Source of the DNA: Nectonema munidae
Lineage: Eukaryota; Nematomorpha; Nectonematoida; Nectonematidae
DNA: 64,000 bases
Direction: 5' to 3'
Assembly (NCBI GenBank): GCA_030549495.1
Contig: JAUIRK010000509.1
Coordinates: 1,176,501 to 1,240,500, forward strand
Shown piece after piece: positions 1 through 11,813 of this stretch. The number at the start of each line of letters is the position of its first letter. Positions within the stretch are counted from its first letter, which is position 1. The notes under the pieces are model-generated. The model did no database searches and was not told the origin of the DNA. It saw only the letters and a list, made by a program, of their open reading frames with translations. The position numbers and the translations under genes are program-made.

Positions 1-300
1 TTTTAAAGGTTGATCAAAAAACTTGGTTGGTTCAATTGGACCAAAAAAGCATTCAAATAATAGATGATGTTTTAAGAGAGTTTGAAGTTAAAAGAGAAAT
101 CTCTTTATTTATATCAGATGCGGCTTCCTACAATATCTCTGCAGCAAAAACACTGAAGTTACGTTATGGAAATCTTTCATATCACCTGTTCCGCTCATTT
201 AATTCAAAACTGTGTCATGAAAGTTTGGGTGTTTTACAAAGAAGTTGACGAGTTAATAGCCTCAATGAAAATGCTGACCGTGAAAAAGAAAAACTTTAAA
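1..300 (+). pseudogene. hAT-type transposase fragment (fossil)
   Basis: A short frame from about position 10 to 248 contains LFISDAASYNISAAKTLK, which fits the conserved block of hAT-like transposases around the second catalytic aspartate (typically 'SDAAPYM.KAGK.L'). Past position 225 the homologous reading (EVDELIASMK) continues in another frame, so there is at least one frameshift. The 5' part lies beyond the left edge. No terminal repeat is visible. Family assignment is by eye and moderately sure. Confidence 0.55.
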
Positions 301-344
301 AATTATTAATTTAAGTTATTAATTTTTAGCATAATTGTATGTTT

Positions 345-1522
345 TCAGTCTATTTTGCTGCTATATGATATTCTGTTGACCAATTCAAATATTGTGAATT
401 CAATCGTGCTGATATTTTTTGATTAAAATTAAATTTTTTATCAACATTTATCGCTTCCCTCCAAAAAAACACTCTACCAATGCTTCTTATGTTTCAAGCG
501 CAGGGAAAAACAACCACGGGACCGGGTAGCATAAAAAAATACACAGAAATAAGTTTGTTAATGCTAAAAACGAATAAATCATCATTACACCATATAAAAA
601 TACACACAAAACAGTTAACTCTTAAGCCATAAAAATCTATATAATAGCTAAAGTTTTATTAACCATTCTGGTTGTGAAATTCCAATCAATATCAAACTAA
701 CTTTTAACCAATTCGCATATTGCGAATTCAATGGTGATCATATTTTTTGATGAAAATCAATCAAAGTTGTGAAAAAATATGATAATAGCTACCCATCTTA
801 AAATGTAATTTTATTTTATCAACGACATTTAAAATAATTTTATCACACATATACCAATTTTCAAGTATATTCAATTCCATTCTGATCTTTATTTCATCTG
901 AAAATCGATTAAAACCTGTCAAAAAGCGATTTAAAATGCCAATTTTTCTAAAATTGCAGAATTTTGGAAATAAACAGATTTTTACACATATATACCTATT
1001 TTCAAATATGCTGAATTCAATGGTGGTGTTTGTGTTGTTTCTCTTCTACTTTCAAATGTTATATTTTGTTTTTGTGTGTCCCTAACCATAATGCTTAATG
1101 CTAATAGTCCTGGGATAAATTTGTAGGCTCAAATACTGGGGGCGTAAAGTGCCCTCCCCCCTATTTTTGTCAGATATTAATAAGTTTTTATAAATATTTT
1201 TAATGTTACATATATATTTCAACTATGCTGAATTCAGTGGTTATGTCCATTTTTTTTTATAAAATCTCTTTTTTTAGAACCTAACTAAGATAGGAAGCTC
1301 ATCTCAAAAAGGAACTTTTTATTGAAATAATTATATAACGTTTTTAGGACATATATATACCCATTTTCAAGTACGCTGTGTTTACTGGCGATATTCGTTT
1401 TTTATGAAAATCAGTCAAACCTGACAAAAAATAATTTAAATATGACAGCCCATGTCAAAATAAATTTTTTATTCTTCTAAATTTTTTTATACATATATAT
1501 TATACCCATCTTCAAGTACCGT
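345..1522. repeat. Degenerate satellite A, period about 145 bp (left part)
   Basis: A recurring block reads roughly 'ACATATATACC-ATTTTCAAGTATGCTGAATTCAATGG', followed by a tract ending in TTTATGAAAATCAATCAAA. Anchors of the AATTCA(A/G)TGG motif or its variants fall near 399, 726, 869, 1014, 1231 and 1378. Three spacings are 143-147 bp; the others are longer and look like units with insertions. The array continues beyond the pogo element that interrupts it. No coding potential is seen. Confidence 0.6.
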
Positions 1523-3263
1523 ATTTCATCGTCTATAAGCCGCACTTTTTTACTGGGAATTTTTTTTATCAATTTACGGGTGCTTTTTTATGCAATTTAG
1601 GGTTTTTTTTTACCGCATTGTCAATATTCAATATATTCAATCCACAATCATACTTCTCATAATCATACATAAATATATACAAATATATACAAAGCAATGT
1701 CAATACAGTTTATTAAATTTAAAATTCATCAAAGTCCTCTTCATCTGAACTAGAACCAAAAATGTTTTCATACTCCTTCTGCGATAGGGTAACTGCATCA
1801 GTAGAGTCATAATAAAGTTCAACTTCCTCATCTTCCTCTTCAACACTCACATCATCCCTGTCCTCCCAAAAAAACTCATCATCTGTCCCATTAAGTTTGT
1901 TTGAAATCCCACACTTCAAAAACCCATTTGTGACTCCATAATCCAAGTACAGATGGTTGGTAGATCAACCTTCTTCAGTCGTCCAGTGGGGGCCCTTGCT
2001 TGGTTTCCGGTAGCCATCCACTCAAACAATTTCTTCCTCATCCTCTCCTTGAAAGGACGATTAATGGAGACATCCAGTGAATGCAGGACAGAGGTAAGAC
2101 CTCCTGGGATAATAGCTAGTGTGGTCTTGATGTCTTTCAGCTGTTGCAGAACTTCTGCTGTCTTGTGGCACCTGAAACTGTCCAGGACTAAGATGGAAGG
2201 TTTCTTCAGCAAGCTGCCAGGTCTGCTAACTCCCATCCTTGACTGACCCAGTCTTTTAAAAGACTAAGGGGAACTTTTCGCTCGGCAATTTCTTTTGTTT
2301 GAAGACTACGAAGGGGGTAGCTTTCCACCATCAGCTGTGCAGGCCAGCATCACGGTGAAGTGGCTCTTCTCATGGCCGGTGGTGCGTATGGACACAGTCT
2401 TGCTCCCTTTGGAGGCGATGGTGGTGTTGGATGGCAGATCGAAGGTGAGGGGAGTCTGGTCTGCGTTGCCGATCTGGCTGAGGGAGTACTCTTGCTTCTT
2501 GCGTTGATCAATGATAAACTTCTGGAAGCTTATTATCTTGTCCTCATACTGGTCTGGAGCGATGGTTGTCCTCCTTCGAACCGATAGGTTGTGCCTTTCT
2601 AGGAACCTGGCAACCCAACCATAACTTGACTTCAATTCTGCTGCACCAAACTGAGGAGCGACTTGGAGGGCAAGGACCCGCAGTTCTGTGGTGGGTACTG
2701 GGATGCCTGCTTGTCGACGCAGTAGAATCTCTTCTAAAAGCTTGGATTCCAACTCGGGGTATTTGGCTGAGCTACCACGGTTGGTCATCTTGTACTTTGG
2801 CATCTCTTCAAGCGTGGATCTGGTTCTTTTCAATCTTCGGATGTTGGATTCATCGACAAAAAAATGTCTGGTTGCAGCTCTGTTACCATGAAGGTCAGCA
2901 TACTCAGGCATGGCCATCTTCTCATTGACAGTGTACTGGATTCTTCTTGTAGGAGGTATGTTGTTGGTAGAGCAGTAGATAGGTATACATAATAATAATA
3001 TTGGTTAACTTGTGAAGGCTTAATATTGCACCAGATTAATAGAAAGAAAATTAAGAGGATGTCACTTGATTATTTCACACCAAATTGATACCACTTGATT
3101 ACTTCACACCAAATGGCACTCATATTGAATATTTTATAATGTATTCTAAATGTAATCGACTAGAGCTGCTGGATGTTTGGGGGTGCGGCTTATAGACATA
3201 GGTAAGGTTTTTTACATTGTATTTCGTTCAAAAGTCCGGGTGCGGCTTATAGACGATGAAATT
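1523..3263 (-). mobile_element. pogo-superfamily element (POGK-like) with terminal inverted repeats
   Basis: The ends carry matching inverted repeats, TTTCATCGTCTATAAGCCGCAC at the left (from about 1524) and its complement at the right (to about 3261). A second internal copy of the GTGCGGCTTATAGAC motif lies near 3183-3198. The minus strand encodes a broken pogo transposase. Insertion was into satellite A, which resumes on the right. A TA target duplication is expected for the family; it is clear on the left but ambiguous on the right. Confidence 0.8.
1719..2917 (-). pseudogene. pogo/POGK-like transposase, frameshifted
   Basis: Three consecutive minus-strand frames make up one transposase. 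2917-2306 (203 aa) holds the N-terminal helix-turn-helix/CENP-B-like DNA-binding part (SSYGWVARFLERHNLSVRR) and the start of the DDE domain, with the first catalytic aspartate in GNADQTPLTFDLP. 2236-1916 holds the second (LVLDSFRCHKT) and third (HSLDVSINRPFKERM) acidic positions. 1946-1719 is the acidic C-terminal tail typical of this clade (DDEFFWEDRDD...SSSDEEDFDEF). Frame changes near 2240-2310 and 1920-1950 mean that it cannot be made as one protein. The DDD triad itself is kept, suggesting moderate age. Confidence 0.85.
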
Positions 3264-3365
3264 AGAATTTAATAATTATTATGTTCATTTTTTATGAAAT
3301 CAATAAAAGATGTCAGAAAAAATCGATTAAACCTGCAAATCAATGTCAAATATATCAATTCAAAA
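3264..3365. repeat. Satellite A, right remainder after the pogo insertion
   Basis: Sequence directly right of the pogo element returns to the unit seen before it (TTCATTTTTTATGAAATCAATAAAAG and CGATTAAACCTG), matching positions near 740-780 and 900-920. This supports a simple insertion into a pre-existing array. Confidence 0.5.
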
Positions 3366-3960
3366 TAAATTCTACTTGCAGCACTTCTCTGGTAATTATT
3401 TTCTTAATTAATTTAATAAATTAAAACTTTAGGTGTTTAATTCACTCAAAATATTTCATTTGTCAGTAAATTATGTATCTCGATAGGACCTCCATCTTTT
3501 TAGCTACAAATTCGTTATCGACTCTTAGTCTCTACTTCAAATCTTCTATACTTTACAGTATGTAATTTTGCTATTCATTCTATGATGATCCTTTCTTAGT
3601 AGCTCTTTTTTCATTAGAAATTTATTTTCTTCAATGTGTGTTTGAAAAACTTTTTTAAGGATTTATTTTGAACAGATTTTTTCCTCTCTCAAAGCATTCT
3701 GATTAAAGAATCTTCTTGGTGATCTTTCGCTTTTTTTTAAATCAGTATCGTGTATTTTATTATCAGGGCTGAATATTTATCAACCATCTCAGTTCAAACG
3801 TTTTTTTCTGATGAATCATTCGTGATATTCATTGTTCAATTACAAAAAGTTGTCAACGTTATTCATCTAAAAGATTCTCTCTTTCACGCAAAAGGAAAAA
3901 GATGGACAAATTCAATTTAAATTAAAAAAATATCTTGATAGTGACTAAATTCTCACATAT
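3366..3960. other. AT-rich non-coding stretch
   Basis: No open frame, repeat or RNA gene is recognised here. Confidence 0.5.
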
Positions 3961-3989
3961 TGGCATCTGTGCCATTTTTGATTTAGATC

Positions 3990-4884
3990 ATTACACCACT
4001 TCCTAGTTCATTAGAACATGGTAGATCTTCCATTTAGTCAAGATTTTCAAGAATTTATTTTGATCACACGTTCTCTTTTCAACACAATGGTTACACAGGA
4101 ACAATGGTTAGAAAATAATGGAATGAAATTAAATTACAGTAAGTCCAAGATAATGCTGTTCAAAAATCAATGTTCTAGTAATTTTCTTAATGATGGATTC
4201 AAATTTGAAATAGTGGACCGATTCAACTTACTTGGAGTTACAATCGATAATAAATTAAAATGGCATGCACACATCCAAAATATAAATGCGAAAGTATCAA
4301 AAGTGAATGGCGTTTTATCTAGATTGAAAAATACTCTTCCTATTCATATAAAGCTATTGATTTACAATTCATTTTTTTTACCTCATTTAAAATATTGTTT
4401 AACAATTTGGGGTCATTCAAATCTGACAACTTTAGCTAAAACTCAGAAAAAATGCCTAAGGCTAGTACATGGCCTGAGTCCGTATGCACACACAAGTAAT
4501 CTTTTTTATGAAACACAGGTATTAAAGTTACAGGATTTATATCAATTTAGTTTGGCTCTTATGATTTATAAGTTGTTTAATTTCATGCTGCCTTCTATTT
4601 TCAGTCATATACTTCACTTCAATTCTATATCTATTCAATATGATTTAAGAGAGAAAAATACGGCATTAGTACCTCACTATAGATGTCTAAACTTTTACCA
4701 AACTTTAGAATATAAGCTTTCTAGTTTTTGGAATAGCAACCTTTATTTGATAAACTATCTAGATTTAAGCATAAGTCTATACAAAAAAAAGTTGAAGAAA
4801 ATGTTCACAGAGGGATATATGTTTTCTTGTTTTGATGCAAATTGCTTCTCTTGTCTTCAGACAACTAAAGAGGTAAAATTATAG
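3990..4884 (+). mobile_element. LINE 3' fragment, reverse transcriptase C-terminal region (Jockey/CR1 superfamily)
   Basis: An open frame of 288 codons (4018-4884) begins in the RT palm just after the catalytic box. It shows the NNGMKLNYSKSK motif, then FNLLGVTIDNKLKWHAHI, and the C-terminal domain LKNTLPIHIKLLIYNSFFLPHLKYC...WG...LAKTQKKCLRLV that is common to CR1/Jockey-type non-LTR elements. It is a 5'-truncated copy: the endonuclease and the catalytic YADD part are absent. The frame is open to its natural stop, so the insertion is not very old. A TA-rich tail follows (4906-4926). Confidence 0.85.
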
Positions 4885-4889
4885 TATAT

Positions 4890-5460
4890 GCATTTTATTG
4901 TATTATAAGTATATATATATATATATTTACATATACATATTTTACATATATCTGATTTATTGTGAATAATACTTAGAGATTGTCTGATACAGTTAATTAT
5001 TTTGTGATGATGGTTCTAATTCTTTCAAACAAATAATAATATATTGTATAATTATATTATTTAGTGTAAACTCATGCAAGCGGTTCTTCAGCCTTTTGAT
5101 TTTGCACGTTTGTAATAAATGTATACATAAATTTATTTATTTGATTCAATAATAACTACTTAAAACTCTGTTTGTTTCAGTACAGCTTTCACTTCTATAT
5201 GGAAGTTGTTTTTTTGTTCTTTACATTTCATTTTTTTTTAAATAAACTTCTTCTTCTTCTCTTCTCTTTTCAATTAGTTTTCAGATTGCTTCCTTCTCTA
5301 ATAGTAATCTTCAAAAGATTTTACGTTTTGTTTTTTGTTAAAATAAATATTTCATATTCAAGATGATTGAAGAAAGTATTATAAGCCAAAATATACAAAA
5401 AAAAGTATATTTTTACTATATAACTAATATACAACGATTTTTTGAAAATTTTTTACAGAA
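4890..5460. other. AT-rich stretch with a short (TA)n run
   Basis: A TA microsatellite sits at about 4906-4926, probably at the 3' end of the preceding LINE. Nothing else is recognised. Confidence 0.5.
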
Positions 5461-5960
5461 CTGATTTTCAGGCATACATCACTAATTCAATTGTCACTCC
5501 CAGATATTTTTAAACCGTATTAGTCAAAATGGAGTACAGAAATAAAATAAGAATAGTCGATTTGAAATAAAAACAGATATTTTATTTTTTTTGAAAATAT
5601 TTTTGAAGACACTATCTAAAAGTAAATCGCAAATTTGATTGAAGCTTTCAGATATTTTAAAACCATAAATGCCAAACCTGAGTCCAAAAATGAAAACAGC
5701 ATCTTCCATTTGGCATAAAAACAGATATTTTATTTAAATTTCAAAAATATTTCTGTAGACATTAGACGTAAATTGAACATTTGATTGACACTTTCAAACA
5801 TTTTAAAACCGCGAAATGCAAAAACTGATTTTAAAACTATCATAGTTGATTTGGTATAAAAACAAATATTTCATGTAAAATTAGAGAGAATATTTTTGGA
5901 GATAGTTTTCAGACAGAAACATCAAATTTGATTGACACTGACTAAATGTGAAAACTGAGA
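5461..5960. repeat. Degenerate satellite B, first array (period about 145 bp)
   Basis: The block 'ATTTGATTGACACTTTCAGA' followed by 'TATTTTAAAACCATAAATGC', then a TCCA/CAGAAATGAAAACAG stretch and GATTTGGTATAAAAACAGAT, recurs with anchors at about 5501, 5649 and 5794 (spacings 148 and 145). Unit identity is low, so the array is old. The same unit returns at 10560-11240. Confidence 0.65.
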
Positions 5961-6189
5961 CGAGAAATGAAACCATCATGCAACCTGAGGATCTTCATTG
6001 ACTTTCGAAGTGATGATGTTTCAGATGTTTTGTTTTCCTCCAGTGCTTTCCCAGAACACGCCATAAGTTTTCTTTTACCCATCTTTGAGGAAACCTCCTT
6101 CTCCGAAACCTTATCAGCCCCAATTGCCCGGCGGTTTAACAATTGGGAACACATATGTCCATAAAATTTGAGTCGTTGCATGTTGTACT

Positions 6190-6565
6190 TTAATTAAGCA
6201 TTAGTTTTTCCAGCCGAATGCCCTTCCTGGCGCCAACCAATTTTGTTTTAAGGATTTGGAACCTTTAGCCTTTGTTCTTTCAGGAACTAAACCCACAAGG
6301 CAGTGGTAATTTGAAATCAGAGTTGTTTCTCCTAGAACATCTGCCTTCCAGGAGGAGCATGCTCTACCCGAAGCTACAGGATAAAGCGCCTGTTAACGCT
6401 CTTCACCTCTAGAATTATTTAGTTTGAAACAACTCCGCCGCGTGAAGGCAGCTCTAGAGATTTAGTGCAAGAGGCTATTTGAAACGCGAGCCTTACGAGA
6501 CATTTCATGGAGAATCAGAGCTGATCTTCATTCCCTGCCGCAGCATTTGCAGCTGGAGTCTACAA
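6190..6565 (+). repeat. Dispersed repeat family D, copy 1
   Basis: About 370 bp matches 36850-37209 in the same orientation. Shared blocks include GCCG(A)ATGCCCTTCCT near the 5' end, TTTGGAACCTTTAGCCTTTG, TTTAGTTTGAAACAACT, GGCAGCTCTAGAGATTTA and a GCAGCATTTG stretch near the 3' end. No protein is seen. Because copy 2 is flanked by a 10-bp target duplication, the family is a mobile, SINE-like or non-autonomous element. Confidence 0.75.
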
Positions 6566-7100
6566 AGGATGGAAACTCTTTTTTGTTAAATCTTCTAACT
6601 CAATTTATTTGTTGGCTGAAAGCGGGCCCATGTTCTTTGCACTTCCTCTCTTTCCTTTTCTCACGTTGCGAGGACACATTTTACAAATTACGCATATTTA
6701 ATCGTCCCCTTATTTCTACGGTTCCTGCATCATCTCGCACGTTAACCCCCAGCTAAGAGTAACCATAAATAACAATTATTACATATTTTATTTTGAATAT
6801 CTCTAACTCTTGGTAATTAAATTCAGAAAAGTCAAATATTTCACATGTGCCAAAAATGATACAAAATGTAGTTTGAAATTTCCACCCGTGATAACCTATA
6901 CCTAACCACATGGCAAACAAGACATTGGGATATGTCAATATAGGGCGCCTTTTTGTTATTTACGTCCTAATTACCTATTCAGAAGGAGCACCACCCATAT
7001 ATTTTAGAAGCACAAGCTCCTCTCGTAGGTTCCCATTTCTGGCACAAGAAAATTAAATGCTCTTGCCCTGAATAAATCTTCTCAAATGGAAGAATACTAT
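6566..7100. other. Non-coding, nothing recognised
   Basis: Short frames here carry no recognised motif. Confidence 0.4.
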
Positions 7101-7101
7101 A

Positions 7102-7190
7102 GGGGTCGTTCACAATTGACGTCAACTAAAATTGATATGAGGGGGTTGAAATTTATCAAAAAAAGTTTGACGTCAATTGTGAACGACCCC
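7102..7190. mobile_element. Short palindromic MITE (89 bp)
   Basis: The sequence starts GGGGTCGTTCACAATTGACG and ends with its exact complement, giving 24-bp perfect inverted repeats around a spacer of about 40 bp. Direct ATA trinucleotides abut both ends, a possible target duplication. The superfamily cannot be told from the ends alone. Confidence 0.75.
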
Positions 7191-7200
7191 ATATGCGCTC

Positions 7201-7278
7201 TCAAGACATTTCGTATGCAGTTTTGGACGCTTTGTACCCACTACTTTTCTTTAATCTTTTGAGTACGAAATGTCTTGA
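7201..7278. repeat. Second hairpin, adjacent to the MITE
   Basis: TCAAGACATTTCGTA at 7201-7215 is complemented by TACGAAATGTCTTGA at 7264-7278, with a spacer of about 48 bp. It lies only 10 bp from the preceding palindrome. It may be a separate MITE or the remains of one. Confidence 0.6.
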
Positions 7279-7279
7279 A

Positions 7280-7850
7280 CTCCTCTAAAGTTTTGAATAT
7301 AAAATATTGACAAACATGTGTTTCAAAAAGTTTGAAAGTTAAAACACTAAGTGCGAAAAGTCAGACTAAATATAACACAAAAGAAATAGGAGCGAGAGAG
7401 AGGTTTTAATGCAATCAAGTTTGTTACAAAGCTCTGTGAGAAGATAATACTTCAACCATGCCAACTTTGTCCGCAAAAGTTGAGTAAATCTATTTCATCA
7501 CATAAATCCTTGTAGATACGATGTTTTGCTTTCCTTTTATTTTTGATTTCTAATTGTTCCAATTATTTTGAGAATGAACACCATTTTGAATATTGACAAA
7601 ATTGAATGTATCATTTACACTACTTTAGCATATGCTCGCCATTCATCACTGCATATAACGAGCAGTCTAGGGTTATGACATTTTTTTTAATTAAAAACCT
7701 GTATCAAAAAAAGATAAACTTTTACTTTTTACTCTGTTGAATTTAAAAAAAAAGCTTACGCGCATCTTGAACTGAAAGTTTTAATACTTCAAAGAAAAAA
7801 CATGGAAAAACATTTATTTAAAATTACGACTAAATTATTTTGTTACACGT
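7280..7850. other. Non-coding, nothing recognised
   Basis: AT-rich sequence with no supported feature. Confidence 0.4.
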
Positions 7851-9640
7851 AATGAACTTTTGAGATAAATATTTGTCACTTTTACAGGTATTGTAGACCT
7901 CTTCCATCACCTTCATTGCTCTCTCTGCTACGATATGTGTACGAGGAACTTCAAGAATTGAGTCAGCAGTCACCCAATGCGTGTTGAAACTTTTTAAAGC
8001 TTTTGGGCATTTCAGTTCAATGAGACAAGCTTGAAGACTTTAGGCATATATTTCTCTTGTCTAGAATATAATTGATTTGAAAACCATGCTTTTTTCCATA
8101 CATTAGCTATGAAAGTACAAGCAATTTTTAGCTGGTTTCTCCATTTTGGAAGCAAAAAGAAGGCTATTAAAGTTAATATTGCCCTAGAATTCCATCAGTT
8201 GTGAATGCACGGTAATTTTTCCCATTTAATAGAAGGCCAAACGCTTTTTTTATTATAAAAATTGCATGCTTCACATAGTTCAAAGAGAAACTTAAAGTCG
8301 TCTCTCCAGCCTAGATTTTCTTAAATGGCAAAGTCCTTTTCTCCTAAAGAGTTTTTTTGTAATTCTTCATAATCCTCTAAAATTTCTTTAACATAATCAT
8401 AAGGAAGATTTGGAGATTGAGATTTTTCTTCATATAAAAAATCAAGAAAATGCCACAAGATTAAATCCAGTATGTGATGCTGGCATCCAATAAATTGGGG
8501 TTTGTCAAGTTGTTTTCTTTCGAAGTGATTAAGAATTTTAGCGACCACGCCATTTTTCCGGCCTGTATTTACAGCTGTTGCGTCAGAAATGATCATCACA
8601 ACGCTTTTCCATGCATCATATTCATCGAGAAGAGATTTCAAAGCAGCAACTGTCTTACAAGAAAGAATGCCAATGGTAAAGATTTCTTTGTGGATTGACT
8701 AAACAAACCACTTGGTACTCTTGATTTTTTATTTTCTTGCCATCAAAGTGCAAACAAAATGTTTCATTTAATAAAACATGAAAGTTTGTTTTTTAATTTT
8801 CAATGAAGTTTTTATCAACTGACGCCATATGCCTGTTTGCGATGGTGTGGCAACATTCATCCCCTGATCAAACGAATTCTTCAAAACAGTGGCGGTTTTT
8901 CTTGTGGGTAAATTTACTTCTGAACATAATTTGACAGCAGTCTTGGTTCTTTGATATTTTTTAAAAGAAACAAGTTTCTCTTCAACATGAATCTGTATCT
9001 GATTCTTCTGCATCTGTATAATTAAAATTATAAGATTGAAACTCCACTGATGAAGAAGTTTGGATTTCTGATGAAGGATGGATTTCTGACAAAGGCGCAA
9101 TTTTTTTTGTTGTATATACAATTTGCCCTTTAAAATAAATTTGCTGTGAGTAAAAATCTTTGTCTGTTTTACAGAGCTACACGCCGGTTTTTTTTAGTTA
9201 TATCAAAAACAGAAAAGAGATTTTTTTCATACTCTTCATTATGTCTTTTTTGTAATTTTTAAATTTTTCTATTAATTTATTTCTATTTCAAACAACTTGT
9301 TGCTTAGATATATAGAGAAAATTAAACTTCAACCAAAGATTTGATAATTCTTCTGAAATTTTCTTTACTCGATTAGATTTACTTTTTATTTTATCAAAAA
9401 GTCCTAAAAATCTTCCGACAATATTCTTATTTAGAGGAAGCTTACACATCAAATCAAGTTCTTCTTTGATTTCGGGAATGTTCAAACATCGTTTTGTTTT
9501 TCTTTTCAAATTATTTGTCCATGCAGAAGAAGCTAAATTTGCTTTTTCTGAGAATATTTTATTTTTAAAACTCATTTTTATACTTGAATAAAAATATTTT
9601 TTAAAGTAAAAATAAAAAAAAAATTTCAACAAAAAAGCTA
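7850..9640 (-). mobile_element. hAT-like transposase fossil
   Basis: The minus strand carries the pieces of one transposase. 9632-9288 is a lysine-rich N-terminal region. 9121-8768 is a middle part (SEVNLPTRKTATVLK). 8641-8321 holds MIISDATAVNTGRKNGVVAKIL and FIGCQHHILDLIL, the block around the second catalytic aspartate and the CxxH motif of hAT-type transposases. Further readings down to about 7900 (LPCIHN, NSRAILTLIAFFLLPKW) match the C-terminal region of the same family. Several stops and frame changes interrupt it. I could not find convincing terminal repeats. Confidence 0.7.
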
Positions 9641-10559
9641 CAAAAAGTTGTTTTATATCACGTGTATATGATATATAATTTTTCTTTTATAAAAATAACT
9701 TACAATTTCTTAAACTTTTTTTTATATATTTTTTTAAGTAAATTTTACAAATTTTGCTAGGTGCATGATGTTTTTTTAAATTTATATAAAATGCTTGGTA
9801 AAAATCGATTTAGTAATAAAAAATTCATTCAAAAACTTCTTAAACAGCAGGCTTTTGTTTTTTCAAAAAAAACTGAAAAGTCCTAAGCCTAGAGCACACG
9901 TTATACTACTTTTTCACTTTTTTGAAGTAGTGTTTCTGCTTTTCAATATTCCACAACTTCCATATGCACGAGAAAAAGAAGTATCAACCCATCCAAAAAC
10001 TCGAATTGTTTTTTAAAGAGCTCTTCCTCGAAGATTTTTGGTTTGTATGAGGAACTGATTCGTCAATTTGGATTATAGAAGCATGACCTCCTAGTTTTAT
10101 TCGATTTCTCGGAAGAAAGAAGTACAATCAATTATTGTTTTTTTACTTAACCAAATTTGTTGAAATGTTTTTGTTGATCCAATATTTTCAATCCATAGAT
10201 ACATTATGTGCACCCATTTTAAAGAGAAATGTAAGATTTAGAAAAAATGAAGATAAACTAATTGAAAGCCTTGATTTAAATTTTAAGCAGGCTTTATTTT
10301 GACATTTCCATTCAAAACCATCAACTGATTTTGAGCATTTTAATCAATTCATTTCAAAATTGCAGTGTGAACAAAAATACTCTTTTTTCAAAAGTCCAAG
10401 AGACTTCCTACAATTAATTAGACGTATTGATTCTTCTAGAGGTAAAATTATATTATAGAAGGTACATTCAATGGACATCTTCTCCTGAAAAAAGCTACCC
10501 CAAAATTTTTTCTCATGAAGAAAAGGCAACTCTTGCATTATTCGGGTGTCTTTTCTTCA
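9641..10559. other. Non-coding, nothing recognised
   Basis: Only short frames without recognisable motifs are present (for example 9795-10016 plus and 10344-10538 minus). Confidence 0.4.
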
Positions 10560-11240
10560 GGTGATCCAAAATTTATTTTCCAGCATACATCACCAATTCG
10601 ATTGACACGTTTACACATTTTATACGGCAATGTCCAAAGTCGATTTAGTATAAAAAACATATTTAACTTAAAATTTGTGTGAATATTTTAAGGCATATGT
10701 CATTAATTCGATTAGCACTTTACTTTCACGCCTTTTTTCACAGTAATAGCCAAATGTGAGTTCAGAAAGGAAATCAGCAGGATCGATTTAGTATAAAAAT
10801 ATATTTCATTTAAAATGAGAATGGAGGTTAATTGAAATAATTTTCAGGCATCATAACATTAGCCATGAATTTAATTAACACTTTCAAACATTTTCACACT
10901 TTAATTGCGAAAACTGAGTCCAGAAATGAAATCAGCATGGTCGATTTGGTATAAAACATATATTTTACCTAAATTTTGAAGACAATTTTCAGATGTATAT
11001 TTGATTGACACCTTCAGATATTTTCAAATCATAAATGAAAGTTTTGATTGACACTTTCAGATATTTTCAAATCATAAATGCGAAAAATGAGGAAGCCAGA
11101 AATGAAAACAGTATTGTCGATTTGATACTAATGCATATATTTTATCTAAAATTTGAATAAATGTTTTTGTAGAAAATATGATCAATAAAAATTTTGATTG
11201 ACATTTGCTAAAAAGTAACGATATTTCTTAACAAACTTAC
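10560..11240. repeat. Degenerate satellite B, second array
   Basis: The same unit as at 5461-5960 appears in the same orientation, with anchors near 10611, 10732, 10885, 11012 and 11058. A fresh 40-46 bp direct duplication (TTGATTGACAC..TTCAGATATTTTCAAATC) sits at 11000-11085. The two arrays are 4.6 kb apart, separated by transposons. Confidence 0.65.
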
Positions 11241-11609
11241 ATATATAATATATGTGTTATGACTATGGGTTCAAAACTGTATATCATTATAAATTTTAAA
11301 GAGCGTATTTACAACCAAGTTAAATATTAGCTACATATAATGTTTTTTTCTTTGTTCAAGAATATTGACTTTTGATTTTGATTGACAGTTTTTGACATTT
11401 AACTACCATGAAAATGGTCTATAAAGACGCAGCTAGCGATTATAGAAAAAGTCACAAAATTTGAAGCGATATAATTCAGCCGATTTTAAATAACCTTTTC
11501 AAATTTAATACCTCCTTCCACTCCCCCAGGTCTAACAGTGTCCATAGCCTCAATATTGATAGACTACGATTATTGCAAAAACAAAATGACGAAAAAGATC
11601 ACGCGTCAT

Positions 11610-11615
11610 TTTATT
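11610..11615 (-). terminator. Candidate polyadenylation signal of the receptor gene
   Basis: AATAAA on the minus strand lies about 200 bases downstream of the receptor stop codon. It is the nearest canonical hexamer found, but such hexamers are common in AT-rich DNA. Confidence 0.35.
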
Positions 11616-11813
11616 TATAAAGAGTATGATATTTATAAGGCCATGTTCTCATTGGCTAATTAGAAATGGGAGAAAAACGATAATAAAATAATAAAATATG
11701 CACGTAATACTGCTAAAAATGACTTTGATGGGAAATAGATTATGGAGACTAGAAGAGACACCAGTGTGAGGTATAATTGTTATTCGACGAAAACATGGAA
11801 GATGCGTTGCAAC

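Noticed and set aside
1953-2928. Plus-strand frames across the pogo element
   Set aside because: They are antisense shadows of the transposase, which shows its DDD motifs on the minus strand.
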